From NCBI GenBank assembly GCA_000783305.1, contig JROE01000008.1:186001-250000 (forward strand): a stretch of DNA of 64,000 nucleotides, read 5' to 3'. The notes under the pieces are model-generated. The model was given only the letters and a program-made list of their open reading frames with translations. It was not told the DNA's origin and did not search any database. Positions 54,644-63,990 of the stretch are shown here, piece after piece. The DNA is from Sphingobacteriaceae bacterium DW12. Its GTDB lineage: Bacteria > Bacteroidota > Bacteroidia > Sphingobacteriales > Sphingobacteriaceae. The translations under genes were made by a program, and so were the position numbers. Position 1 is the stretch's first letter. The number at the start of each line of letters is the position of its first letter.

Positions 54644-56119
54644 ATGAAACAACGTAAATTATTTATACCCGTATTACTAGGCTTGATGTTGATTAATCAA
54701 TCTTGTGAAAAGTGGTTTGATGTAAACCCCAGCAATGAAATAAAAGCCGAAGAGCAATTTTCTTCGGTCGATGGGTTTAAAGATGCCCTACTAGGTGTCT
54801 ATATTGGCATGGGGAGTCCCAATGTATACGGACGAGATATGACCTACAATCTTGTAGATTTGCTCTCGCAGCAATATACAAAACTGCTGTCTAATACAAG
54901 TCTTTATTTTGCCATTCAGCAGTTTGATTACAATCAGGTGAGGTCGCAGGCACAGATCGAGAGCCTATGGGAAAAACAATATAACATCATCGCAAATGTC
55001 AACAGTGCCCTCACCCATCTTGACAAGTCAGGTATCCAGTGGAACGAGATTGAGTACAACATTATCAAAGGCGAGTTATTGGGATTGCGCGCATTTTTAC
55101 ATTTTGACCTGTTGCGCTTATTTGGCAGATCTGGTTATGCTGATCGTGGCGAATTAAAGAGTACTTTGACCATTCCTTATGTATTGCATTACGGTAAGGA
55201 TCCCACCGGACAGCTTACTTATGAACAGACCTTTGCTTTAATCGAAAAGGATCTTAAAGAAGCTTCCGAGTTACTTAAAGACGATCCTATTTGTCATAAA
55301 TCCGTTCGTTCACCCGGTCAATATAGTGAAATCAATCGGAACGGATTTTACAACGGCCGTATGCAAAGGATGAATTACTATGCCGTTCAAGCATTGGCTG
55401 CTCGAGTATACAGTTGGCAGGGAGGGAGCAATTTACAACGCGCAGCATTAGCTGCCGAGGAAGTCATCCAGTATTCTGGGGCTCAATTGTTGAAACCCAA
55501 TGTGGATGTCTCAAAAGACAGGACCATTGTTTCCGAGCATTTGTTCAGCCTCAACATTGATAAATTTGCCAATATCGTTAACCCGCTGTTTGAAGGACAG
55601 GATGTAGGCGGGGTTAATTCCTTGCGCATTTCCAGTACGGCCGCTGAAGAGCTCTACGAAACCGATGTTCCGACGATTGGGCTTGTGGATGTCAGGTACA
55701 ACACGCTCCTTGACAATCAAAGCTTGGCAATGGTTAGTAGCAAGTTAAAGCAAGTCAATGCAAATCAGATCGGTTATCAATTGATGCCTTTGGAAAAATT
55801 GCCCGAGATGTACTATATAGCTGCAGAGTATTACGCTACCGTCGATCTTTCGAAAGCCGTATCCTTACTAGAAGAGGTTCGCAAAAGCCGTCGCATTGTC
55901 GAGAAGCTACCCCTATCTATGGATCGATCATCATTTTTTGCCGAGTTGCAAAGGGAATATCAAAAAGAGTATGTAAGCGAAGGACAATTGTTCTTTTTTT
56001 ATAAGCGAATGGGCCTAGAGCATATTCCCAATTATTCTTCTCCCAATGTAATAGACGATCAAATTTATATGCTTCCCTATCCACAGCAGGAAATTGAATT
56101 TGGGGGAAGAGTCCAATAA
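54644..56119 (+). CDS. SusD/RagB-family surface lipoprotein
   Basis: The 491-residue lipoprotein (Cys21, LMLINQSC) begins 3 bases after susC. SusD features are CEKWFDVNPSNEIKAEEQFS, 'GFKDALLGVYIGMGSPNVYG', IKGELLGLRAFLHFDLLRLF, the helical repeat 'YYAVQALAARVYSWQG' and MPLEKLPEMYYIAAEYYATV. The end (YMLPYPQQEIEFGGRVQ) differs from the NPGY/NPGF ending of the other two SusD proteins here and is the form usual in loci with DUF4843 and PKD-like partners. It should form the lid over the SusC channel at 51212. The ligand is not known. Confidence 0.93.
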   Translation: MKQRKLFIPVLLGLMLINQSCEKWFDVNPSNEIKAEEQFSSVDGFKDALLGVYIGMGSPNVYGRDMTYNLVDLLSQQYTKLLSNTSLYFAIQQFDYNQVRSQAQIESLWEKQYNIIANVNSALTHLDKSGIQWNEIEYNIIKGELLGLRAFLHFDLLRLFGRSGYADRGELKSTLTIPYVLHYGKDPTGQLTYEQTFALIEKDLKEASELLKDDPICHKSVRSPGQYSEINRNGFYNGRMQRMNYYAVQALAARVYSWQGGSNLQRAALAAEEVIQYSGAQLLKPNVDVSKDRTIVSEHLFSLNIDKFANIVNPLFEGQDVGGVNSLRISSTAAEELYETDVPTIGLVDVRYNTLLDNQSLAMVSSKLKQVNANQIGYQLMPLEKLPEMYYIAAEYYATVDLSKAVSLLEEVRKSRRIVEKLPLSMDRSSFFAELQREYQKEYVSEGQLFFFYKRMGLEHIPNYSSPNVIDDQIYMLPYPQQEIEFGGRVQ

Positions 56120-56135
56120 TTTAGTATTAAACACG

Positions 56136-56891
56136 ATGAATAGATATTATAGAACATGGAGCATACTTACCTTTCTGGTCGTATCGCTCCTCTTAAGTTG
56201 TGAAAAATCCGATCCGCTTTCTTTTTCGGCGGCTCCCGGCATTAGTTTTCAATATGGTATCGGCGGTAAGGAAAACGCTATCAACTACTCTTTTTTAGGG
56301 AAAAGCGATCCGACACATACCGTCAAGATTCCGATGATTATTACCGGCTTTCCTTCTGATAGGGACAGAGTCTTCGATATACAGATAGTCCAAGACGAGC
56401 TAACTACAGCTACCCCGGAGCAATATGAGATCCTAGCATCCACTGTGCACGCAGGTAATTCGATCGATACATTGTATATCGCCGTCAAGAACTCCGAAGA
56501 TTTGGAGTCTTCTGTTGCTAAATTACATCTGGCTATCAAAGAGAATGACAATTTTCAGCTCGGCATCCAGGAGAAGGATGATTTTCTCTTACAGTGGAGC
56601 GATCAGGCTATTATGCCGACTTGGGGCGTCTATTTCCGAACATTCTTTAGTGCTGCCGGTAGTACCAAGGCCTATCGCATATTTGTAGAGACTACTGGAC
56701 TTACAAATTTTGTCGCCGCAGATTTTAGGAATTATCTCCAGGCTGGTGCCGAAGCATTAGGGACCGATTTTGGAAATTATATCAAACAATGGAATCTTGA
56801 TCACCCTGATGATATCTTGGTACATGATGATGGCACCCAGGCTGGAAAGCCGATTGTACCCGTCTATTATGATAAGTCAAAATATAGATAG
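56136..56891 (+). CDS. DUF4843-type lipoprotein of a SusC/D locus
   Basis: The start at 56136 is chosen because MNRYYRTWSILTFLVVSLLLSC gives a lipoprotein signal (Cys22, followed by EKSD); the longer frame from 56094 overlaps susD by 26 bases. The 251-residue product fits DUF4843: FSAAPGISFQYGIGGKENAI, 'INYSFLGKSDPTHTVKIPM', GFPSDRDRVFDIQIVQDELT, and QAIMPTWGVYFRTFFSAAGS later on. The family occurs almost only next to SusC/SusD and PKD-like lipoproteins and is thought to be an accessory surface subunit. It follows susD by 16 bases. Confidence 0.85.
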   Translation: MNRYYRTWSILTFLVVSLLLSCEKSDPLSFSAAPGISFQYGIGGKENAINYSFLGKSDPTHTVKIPMIITGFPSDRDRVFDIQIVQDELTTATPEQYEILASTVHAGNSIDTLYIAVKNSEDLESSVAKLHLAIKENDNFQLGIQEKDDFLLQWSDQAIMPTWGVYFRTFFSAAGSTKAYRIFVETTGLTNFVAADFRNYLQAGAEALGTDFGNYIKQWNLDHPDDILVHDDGTQAGKPIVPVYYDKSKYR

Positions 56892-56918
56892 TCATTAGTA
56901 ACATTCAAACCAATAGTA

Positions 56919-58460
56919 ATGAAAAAGAATAGAAATTATTGCTTGTTAATAGGGATTTTGATATGTTTCGGAATTTCTTGTAAAGATGATCTCAGCACCC
57001 TGGATGTTCACAAACTTCCAAATATAGAAGTAGATACAGTGGGACAAAGTACCATTACCGTTAATCAATTTGACAAGTTCGAACTTGATCCCAAGATTAA
57101 GTTGGAAGGTATTACAGAGGCCGATCTTGAGTACGAATGGTCTGTCAATACCACCCCCCAAAAGACCAATTATGTAACCATTGGGGATACCAAAAAGCTG
57201 TCTTTCGAGGTGAATCTGTTGCCCAATGCATCGTTAGACGCTTATCAACTTCGCTTGAAGGTGACCGACAAAAAAAACAATCTGGACTACTTGATGGGCT
57301 GGCCCTTGAACGTGAAAAATGGTATTGGTGAAGGTGTGGTAGTTGTGGAGACCTACGACGGTGTCTCTACTGATTTCAGTCACCTGATGTCGCCTTTGGT
57401 GACACCAGATTATGACAAGGAGACCATTCGTTATCGTATCCTATCTGGCGTCAATGGACATACTATAGATGGCCTGGTCACACAATTGAGATATACAAGG
57501 TCCAAACCCGATGGTACCATTTTATTAGGCTCCACTGCGCGTTCCCTGTTTTCGGTCAAGACATTAGATTATTCATTGGGGGCTGACGACCAGCGACTGT
57601 TTTATACACCGCAGCCTAGTTATGGGGCTAGCTATCTGACCGGGATGAGCCAATTCGACGTGGCAGTTATTAATGGCCGACTTTTCTCTACTTGGCTACA
57701 ATTGGGGTCATTTGGTGCACCTTTTTCTACGCCTTATATCATTCCCGATATCATGGTGACCAATGCTTTTCCTGGTGACGTCAATGTCCGAAATAGTTTC
57801 TACATCGAGAAGGAAGGATTGTTTGCCTATCAATCATCCATGCAAGTCCCTTTGGATCGTGAGATTTATCCAATTCCTGCGTCCACTAATGGTCCATTCA
57901 ACCCCGCTGCTGTGGTCAATAAGCTTAATGTTGCTGCAGGCGTCAATACGGATATGGATTTTCTGCATCTCTTGAAAGACAAGTCTACCGGTAAGTACGA
58001 GCTGTACGTATTGGAAAAAGCGGGCTGGCATACTACCGATTGGTACGTGATTCCATCCCGTCCAAAGGCACGTATCGATTTGTCTGCTGCTCCCGAAATC
58101 GACAAAGCCGAGCATTTCCTTTTGTTGGACAATCAAAAGGTCATCCTATATGCTACTAAGCAAAAGATATATGCCGTAATGTATGGCACGCAGACAGCCA
58201 CTTATAGCCTGCGTTATACTTTGCAAGGCGCCGACGAGATAACGGCTTTAAGTGTGTATCAGCAAGCTAACTACCCTATGGCTGGTCCGCCCTATTTTGA
58301 GCGTAATAATAAGCAGCTCTTGATGGGTACCCATGATGGTACAGGTGGTAAGGTCCATATCCTGCCTCTCATCAATGAGGGAGTTGCCAATATAGACGTT
58401 CCCAACATCAAGGTCTACGATGGATTTGGGAAGATTATCAAATTTGTCACTCAATTATAG
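56919..58460 (+). CDS. PKD-like family lipoprotein of a SusC/D locus
   Basis: The 513-residue lipoprotein (Cys21, ICFGISC, followed by KDD) has an N-terminal PKD-like beta-sandwich at ~35-135 (FDKFELDPKIKLEGITEADL, 'LEYEWSVNTTPQ', LDAYQLRLKVTDKKNNLDY). A larger C-terminal part follows that looks like a beta-propeller, judging by repeated strands (GEGVVVVETYDGVSTDFSHL, MDFLHLLKDKSTGKYELYVL, HFLLLDNQKVILYATKQKIY). It belongs to the PKD-like group that accompanies DUF4843 in Bacteroidetes. A surface binding role is inferred. Confidence 0.83.
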   Translation: MKKNRNYCLLIGILICFGISCKDDLSTLDVHKLPNIEVDTVGQSTITVNQFDKFELDPKIKLEGITEADLEYEWSVNTTPQKTNYVTIGDTKKLSFEVNLLPNASLDAYQLRLKVTDKKNNLDYLMGWPLNVKNGIGEGVVVVETYDGVSTDFSHLMSPLVTPDYDKETIRYRILSGVNGHTIDGLVTQLRYTRSKPDGTILLGSTARSLFSVKTLDYSLGADDQRLFYTPQPSYGASYLTGMSQFDVAVINGRLFSTWLQLGSFGAPFSTPYIIPDIMVTNAFPGDVNVRNSFYIEKEGLFAYQSSMQVPLDREIYPIPASTNGPFNPAAVVNKLNVAAGVNTDMDFLHLLKDKSTGKYELYVLEKAGWHTTDWYVIPSRPKARIDLSAAPEIDKAEHFLLLDNQKVILYATKQKIYAVMYGTQTATYSLRYTLQGADEITALSVYQQANYPMAGPPYFERNNKQLLMGTHDGTGGKVHILPLINEGVANIDVPNIKVYDGFGKIIKFVTQL

Positions 58461-58476
58461 ACGTATCCCCTTTAAT

Positions 58477-58508
58477 GCCGGATAGATTATTACTATATCC
58501 TATCCGGC
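58477..58508 (+). promoter_or_regulatory. Hairpin between the PKD-like gene and the ABC transporter genes
   Basis: GCCGGATAG (58477-58485) pairs exactly with CTATCCGGC (58500-58508) across a 14-base loop, filling most of the 60-base gap. There is no U-tract. It may lower transcription of, or stabilise, one side of the operon, separating surface lipoproteins from the ABC genes. Confidence 0.65.
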
Positions 58509-58520
58509 TAAATACTTACT

Positions 58521-60773
58521 ATGACAAAAATATTTAGAGTAGCAAAGTTAGAGCTACAGATTCTTTTTTACTCCCCTATCGCGTGGGTAGTGTTGATTAT
58601 ATTTATGATCCAGGGAGGGATGGCGTTGGCTGACAGCCTATTTGCCGAAGAGACCTCTCAGCAGCTGGCTTATGAATTGTCGAACCTGACCAATAAAATC
58701 TTCGCCGGCAAGCTCGGTTTTTTTTCAACCATCTTGCGGAAAATATACCTCTATATCCCGCTGTTGACCATGGGTATCATTAGTCGAGAGATTAGTTCCG
58801 GCTCCATCAAGCTTATCCAATCCTCCCCAGTCACTAATTTGCAGGTCGTACTTGGCAAATATCTTGCGCTATTGCTTTACGGGTTTGGTTTTATCGTGAT
58901 ACTTGGAGGTTTGGTCCTTACGGCAGGCCTTGCTGTGGATCACATGGATTACGGGTATATGGTGTCCGCCCTCCTCGGCATTTATCTGCTCATTGCTGCA
59001 TATTCGGCTATTGGGCTGTTGATGTCCAGTCTGACCTCTTATCAGATTGTGGCCGCCATCAGTACACTAGCGGTATTAGCTGCCCTTAATTATGTAGGAA
59101 TGCTCGCTCAGGGCAATGAAGTACTTCGAGAAGTTACGTATTGGCTTTCACTCGCCGGCCGCACCGATCACTTTATCAATGGGATGATCAGCAGCAAAGA
59201 TGCCTTATATTTTATACTGGTTATCATCATGTTTGTCGGATTGACGGTGATGAAGATGGGCGAGGGTAGGGTTGTCCGCAGCTCGGCCACCCAAATCCTT
59301 AGATATGTAGCTTTCATCGGGATAGTTGTCGTTGCGGGGTATGTATCCTCTATTCCACAGTTTAGCAAATTTTTGGATTTAAGTAGGTTTCAGGCCAATA
59401 CGTTGACTTCCAATTCTAAAGCTGTCATTTCTCAGTTGGATCAACCCGTACACATGACCACCTATGCTAATATCTTGCATCCTCATGGCAGGTTAGCCAC
59501 ACTCAAATGGCGAAAATTTGACGAGAAGCAGTTCGAGCAACTTACCCGTTTCATACCAAGCATGACCAACTCTTACGTGTTGTATTATGATCATGTCCCT
59601 GTATATGCCGACAGTACCGTCAATATTCTTGAAAAAGCTCAAAAAGCTGCTTTGGCCCTCGGTCTAGACTTTTCACAAGTATTGTCGCCAGAAGAGTTGA
59701 AGCGCGTTGTAGATTTAAAGCAAGAGACCACTGGTTTTGTACGCTTTGTCCATCATGGACAAGATAGCGTTCCTCTTCGCATGTTTACGGACGCCCAAGC
59801 TTATCCATCCGAATCTGAAATTGCCTCTGCTCTCAAGCTTTTTGTGAAGCCATCACCTGTAATCGGTTTTTTAACAGGACATGATGAGCGTAGCCCCAGC
59901 AAGTTGGGCGACAAGTCTTATAACAAGGTACTATTGGAGCTGACCAATCGTAAGGCACTCATCAATCAAGGGTTTACTATCCGTGAACTCACCTTGCAAG
60001 AATTGGAACGCGGCAATACCAATCTTGCTGTGCTGGTCATTGCCGATCCTTATCAAGCCTTTACCGAGCGTGAGCAAGCAATAGTTAAGCAATATATCCA
60101 AGAGGGAGGCAATATTTGTTTGATGTCTGAGCCTGGAAAGGCACATTTGATTAATCCTTTATTAGCCGATTTGCCAGTCAAGATTGAAGACGGACAAGTT
60201 TATCAGCTTTCCAAGGATTTAGATCTAGACTTAGTTCAGGCAACTCCTCCCAAGGCCATGGTCGATAAATTTGGGTTTTCCAAAAAGAAGAAATCGATTA
60301 TTGCTTTGTCAGGAGCTACTTCGATAGCTGTGGCGCCACTACTTGGCGATTATCATTATGAGCCTATCCTGCTGAGTAATGCTACATCATCTTGGAAAGA
60401 TAAGGTAGATATCGCGGCGATGGATGCCCAGCATTTACCAGCATCACTACCTCATTCATCATCTGTGATGGCGGCTGTGTTGACCAAGGCCAAGCAAAAA
60501 ATTATGGTAGTAGGAGATGCCGATATCTGGAGCAATGGCGAGTTGTCAAGGAACAATCTTAACACGCAAAATGGAGAATTTGCAACCCAGCTATTCAAAT
60601 GGTTTTCTGACGGAGAGTTTCCTGTGGATATCACTAGGCCTGCACCTTTAGACAACAAGATATTGGTTGAAAGAACTCATATAGAATATATGAAATACGC
60701 TTGGGCCGGTGCACTTCCACTTTTATTGGGGATTATCGGTGCATTATTATTAATCAAAAGAAAACAAAAATAG
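58521..60773 (+). CDS. GldF-GldG-type fusion: ABC-2 permease with auxiliary periplasmic domain (first copy)
   Basis: The 750-residue protein begins with an ABC-2 permease of about six membrane helices (residues ~18-290; PIAWVVLIIFMIQGGMALAD, YIPLLTMGIISREISSGSIK, AAISTLAVLAALNYVGMLAQ). A large extracytoplasmic Gldg/ABC_transp_aux domain follows at ~300-715 (FVKPSPVIGFLTGHDERSPS, AVLVIADPYQAFTEREQAIV, KIMVVGDADIWSNGELSRNN) and a final membrane helix (ALPLLLGIIGALLLI) with a KRKQK tail. In Flavobacterium the permease (GldF) and auxiliary protein (GldG) are separate and needed for gliding. Here they are fused and lie in a SusC/D operon. A paralogue of the same layout follows the ATPase at 60784. 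Confidence 0.88.
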   Translation: MTKIFRVAKLELQILFYSPIAWVVLIIFMIQGGMALADSLFAEETSQQLAYELSNLTNKIFAGKLGFFSTILRKIYLYIPLLTMGIISREISSGSIKLIQSSPVTNLQVVLGKYLALLLYGFGFIVILGGLVLTAGLAVDHMDYGYMVSALLGIYLLIAAYSAIGLLMSSLTSYQIVAAISTLAVLAALNYVGMLAQGNEVLREVTYWLSLAGRTDHFINGMISSKDALYFILVIIMFVGLTVMKMGEGRVVRSSATQILRYVAFIGIVVVAGYVSSIPQFSKFLDLSRFQANTLTSNSKAVISQLDQPVHMTTYANILHPHGRLATLKWRKFDEKQFEQLTRFIPSMTNSYVLYYDHVPVYADSTVNILEKAQKAALALGLDFSQVLSPEELKRVVDLKQETTGFVRFVHHGQDSVPLRMFTDAQAYPSESEIASALKLFVKPSPVIGFLTGHDERSPSKLGDKSYNKVLLELTNRKALINQGFTIRELTLQELERGNTNLAVLVIADPYQAFTEREQAIVKQYIQEGGNICLMSEPGKAHLINPLLADLPVKIEDGQVYQLSKDLDLDLVQATPPKAMVDKFGFSKKKKSIIALSGATSIAVAPLLGDYHYEPILLSNATSSWKDKVDIAAMDAQHLPASLPHSSSVMAAVLTKAKQKIMVVGDADIWSNGELSRNNLNTQNGEFATQLFKWFSDGEFPVDITRPAPLDNKILVERTHIEYMKYAWAGALPLLLGIIGALLLIKRKQK

Positions 60774-60783
60774 GATACACATC

Positions 60784-61719
60784 ATGACAAATAGTATAGC
60801 GAGTATTAAGCATCTATCGCATAAATACACTAAAAATTGGGCCATAAAAGACATAAATTTTGAAATTACCGAAAAGGGAATTTTAGGGTTACTGGGGTCC
60901 AATGGTGCCGGTAAGTCGACCACCATGAATATTCTTTGCGGTGTCATCAATCAGACGGAGGGAGATGTTTTCGTGGATGGGATTAATATTAGACAGCATC
61001 CTGTGGCGGCCAAGCGATTGATTGGTTTTCTACCTCAAAAAGCCCCTCTTCATTTAGAGTTGACCGTTGATGAGTATTTAACCTATTGTGCCTTCTTACG
61101 AGATATACCTAGCGACAAGGTCAAAGAGGCCGTCGAATCGGCCAAGCACAAATGTGGTATTGCTCATTTTAGCAATCGTGTATTGAGCAATCTTTCTGGA
61201 GGTTATCAGCAGCGGGTCGGGATCGCACAAGCTATCATTCATAGTCCGAAGTTGGTCGTATTGGACGAACCTACCAATGGCTTAGACCCCAATCAGATAT
61301 TAGAAGTCCGCAAATTAATCAAAGAGATTGCACAGGATCGGAGTGTCATTCTGTCCACGCATATCCTTTCCGAGGTACAGGCCACTTGTGATCGCATCAT
61401 TATGATTGAGCACGGGCACGTTGTGTTTGCGGATACCATGCACGCCTTTAACAACTATGTAGAGCCCAATTCCCTTGTCATCAATCTGGATAATCCTCCT
61501 TCCATAGCGGAGCTGAGTGATATCAGTCAAATCAAGGAAGTTGTCTCCCTTGGTGAGCACAGTTTTAGATTAATATTTGAGGATGGCACCCAGATTACCC
61601 AACATTTGATTGCGTTATCTGCAGCCAGAGGATGGGGACTGTCTGAAATCTATCTAGAGAAGAGCTCTTTGGATGGCATCTTCGCACAATTGTCCATTGT
61701 CACCAACAAGGAGGTCTAG
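60784..61719 (+). CDS. ABC transporter ATPase, GldA-like
   Basis: The 311-residue ATPase has Walker A GSNGAGKST (38-46), Q-loop FLPQKAP (~82-88), signature LSGGYQQR (137-144), Walker B LVVLDEP (157-163) with NGLDP D-loop, and the H-loop His193 in STHILSE. The last ~90 residues are the usual C-terminal extension of the GldA/NodI/CcmA-like ABC-2 group. It lies 10 bases after the first and 3 bases before the second permease fusion, so a heteromeric exporter with two different membrane subunits is likely. All catalytic residues appear intact. Confidence 0.93.
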   Translation: MTNSIASIKHLSHKYTKNWAIKDINFEITEKGILGLLGSNGAGKSTTMNILCGVINQTEGDVFVDGINIRQHPVAAKRLIGFLPQKAPLHLELTVDEYLTYCAFLRDIPSDKVKEAVESAKHKCGIAHFSNRVLSNLSGGYQQRVGIAQAIIHSPKLVVLDEPTNGLDPNQILEVRKLIKEIAQDRSVILSTHILSEVQATCDRIIMIEHGHVVFADTMHAFNNYVEPNSLVINLDNPPSIAELSDISQIKEVVSLGEHSFRLIFEDGTQITQHLIALSAARGWGLSEIYLEKSSLDGIFAQLSIVTNKEV

Positions 61720-61722
61720 CAC

Positions 61723-63990
61723 ATGAAGAAAATCATTCGTATTGCGCGGTTAGAGTTAAGTTTAATGTTCTATTCGCCAATTGCCTGGCTTATCTTGGGA
61801 ATAGTTTTTGTCCAATGTGCATTCGTTTATACAGAGACACTCTACGACAAGGAGACTCAGCAGCAATTGGAACGTCCCCTGACCGTATTGACCAGGATCC
61901 TATTTGCTGGTGATTCAGGCGTATTGCCCAGCATCATGGAGTATATGTATCTATACATCCCGCTATTGACTATGGGCATATTTAGTCGGGAGTATCAAAG
62001 CGGCTCTATCAAGCTACTTCAATCTTCGCCCGTTACGATTAGGCAGATGGTGTTGGGCAAGTACCTTTCACTGATGGCATACGGTTTTATACTGATTCTC
62101 TTGTTGATGGTTTTCATTGGGTTTGCCTATTTCTCGGTAGAAAGTCTAGATGTAGGATTTATTGTATGTGGTTTTGCGGCTTTATTTCTCCTGATTTGTG
62201 CATATGGCGCCATTGGGCTTTATATGTCCAGTCTGACAGCCTATCAGGTTGTTGCGGCCATCAGTACTTTAGCCGTACTCGCCCTTCTAAATTATATCGG
62301 CGCCGTAGGTCAGCAGTATGATTGGATTCGCGAACTCACGTATTGGATCAGTATCAGTGGTCGAGCAGAAAATATGGTCAACGGATTGATTACCACTAGG
62401 GATCTGCTCTACTTTGTATTGGTCATCCTGCTGTTCCTATCCTTTACGATGTTAGGTCTCAGCCACGAGCGTAGCAATGGAAATAAATTTATTAAATCAG
62501 CACGTTATCTAGCCGTGTTCGCTGCGGTCGTTGTCATCGGTTACCTTTCGTCGTTACCCACCACGACGGTTTATTTTGATACCACCCGAGTCAAGGATAG
62601 GACACTTTCAGTTTCAGGCCAAGAGATTGCCGGACGCATTCGTGATTCGCTAAAGATTATTAACTACACCAATGTCATCGATTATAAAGCCGCTTACGGT
62701 GCCTCCCAAAATAGAAATGCAGATGTGCGGCAATTTGAGCAATACCAACGCTTTATCCCGTTCATGGAGATGGAGTATGTAGCCTATTATGATTCTACCG
62801 AATCATTTGGTTATGACACCACCCAGACTTTGGTCGAAAAAGCTAAAAAATCGGCTGATGCCCTAGGGTTTAATTTCAAGCGTTTATACACTCCTGCTCA
62901 AATGAAGGCGTATCCTTGGGTCGCTCAAGAAGGGAATACTTTTGTTCGATTTGTATCATACAAGGGACAGATGACGCCATTGCGGATGTATGATGATCTC
63001 ATGCAATATCCTAAGGAACCTGAAATATCGGCCGCTCTAAAACGACTCTTAGATGGACCTGCACGTATTGGCGTAGTTTCTGGGAATGGCGAGCGCTCCA
63101 GTAAACAAATGAATGAAGGCGGTCTCAAGATTATTATGAATGGACCAGGGCAGAGAGGAGCCCTTTACAACCAAGGCTTTCAATTAGAACAACTTGATTT
63201 GGGAGGGGGACATCATATCAGCGATAGTCTTGATGCTATCGTCATTGCCGACCCACAGGTTCCTTATACGGCACAGCAAGTCGCCAAGGTCAAAGATTAT
63301 CTTGACAAAGGAGGGAATATGTTATTGCTCGGAGATGTCAAGCATCATCAAGTTATTAACCCACTCATGCACCTACTTGGACTTACTCTGGAAGATGGGA
63401 TGTTATTACAGGAAAGCGAGAATTTCGAACTTTCTTTATTACAACTGCACTTTGATGCGGCGGCGGCGGATAATGGTTTCAAATTCTATCCTAAGGCCAA
63501 AGTCGTTATGAATGGTGCTTCGGCCATTAAAGTAATCGAGGACAAAGGCTTTGCTATCACACCTCTTTTATATACCGATAGTGCTACCACTTGGAATAAG
63601 ACCGGAGACATCGATTTGAATAAAACCAAGATCACCTTCGACCCTTCCAAAGATACGAAGGCAAAGCTACCCGTCGCTATGATACTGACCCGAGATATGG
63701 GGGAGCGTACGCAAAAAATAATGGTTAGCGGAGATGCCGACTATATAAGCAATGCGGAGATGTCGCGGTTCAACATCTCGAGTGTCAATGCGATGTTTGC
63801 ACTCCGTACGTTCAAATGGTTCACAGATGGGGTATATCCTGTTTCAGGAGGTCGAGAAGCAGGCAAGGACACTGTTGTGAAAGTCAGTAGACGTGCCATC
63901 AATATTCAAAAAATTCTTCTCATCGGCTTAGTTCCGTTGGTTATTTTGGGAAGCGGTATGTATATCTTAAGAAGAAGAAAACGTAAATAG
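61723..63990 (+). CDS. GldF-GldG-type fusion: ABC-2 permease with auxiliary periplasmic domain (second copy)
   Basis: The 755-residue paralogue of the 58521 gene has the same order: membrane helices in ~18-290 (PIAWLILGIVFVQCAFVYTE, 'YIPLLTMGIFSREYQSGSI', AAISTLAVLALLNYIGAVGQ), a Gldg/ABC_transp_aux domain (LLDGPARIGVVSGNGERSSK, DAIVIADPQVPYTAQQVAKV, KIMVSGDADYISNAEMSRFN), and a final helix (LLIGLVPLVILGSGMYIL) with an RRRKRK tail. The two copies are clearly related but diverged, so the duplication is not recent. With the ATPase at 60784 they probably form one complex. The gene is complete and ends 10 bases before the window edge. Confidence 0.88.
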   Translation: MKKIIRIARLELSLMFYSPIAWLILGIVFVQCAFVYTETLYDKETQQQLERPLTVLTRILFAGDSGVLPSIMEYMYLYIPLLTMGIFSREYQSGSIKLLQSSPVTIRQMVLGKYLSLMAYGFILILLLMVFIGFAYFSVESLDVGFIVCGFAALFLLICAYGAIGLYMSSLTAYQVVAAISTLAVLALLNYIGAVGQQYDWIRELTYWISISGRAENMVNGLITTRDLLYFVLVILLFLSFTMLGLSHERSNGNKFIKSARYLAVFAAVVVIGYLSSLPTTTVYFDTTRVKDRTLSVSGQEIAGRIRDSLKIINYTNVIDYKAAYGASQNRNADVRQFEQYQRFIPFMEMEYVAYYDSTESFGYDTTQTLVEKAKKSADALGFNFKRLYTPAQMKAYPWVAQEGNTFVRFVSYKGQMTPLRMYDDLMQYPKEPEISAALKRLLDGPARIGVVSGNGERSSKQMNEGGLKIIMNGPGQRGALYNQGFQLEQLDLGGGHHISDSLDAIVIADPQVPYTAQQVAKVKDYLDKGGNMLLLGDVKHHQVINPLMHLLGLTLEDGMLLQESENFELSLLQLHFDAAAADNGFKFYPKAKVVMNGASAIKVIEDKGFAITPLLYTDSATTWNKTGDIDLNKTKITFDPSKDTKAKLPVAMILTRDMGERTQKIMVSGDADYISNAEMSRFNISSVNAMFALRTFKWFTDGVYPVSGGREAGKDTVVKVSRRAINIQKILLIGLVPLVILGSGMYILRRRKRK

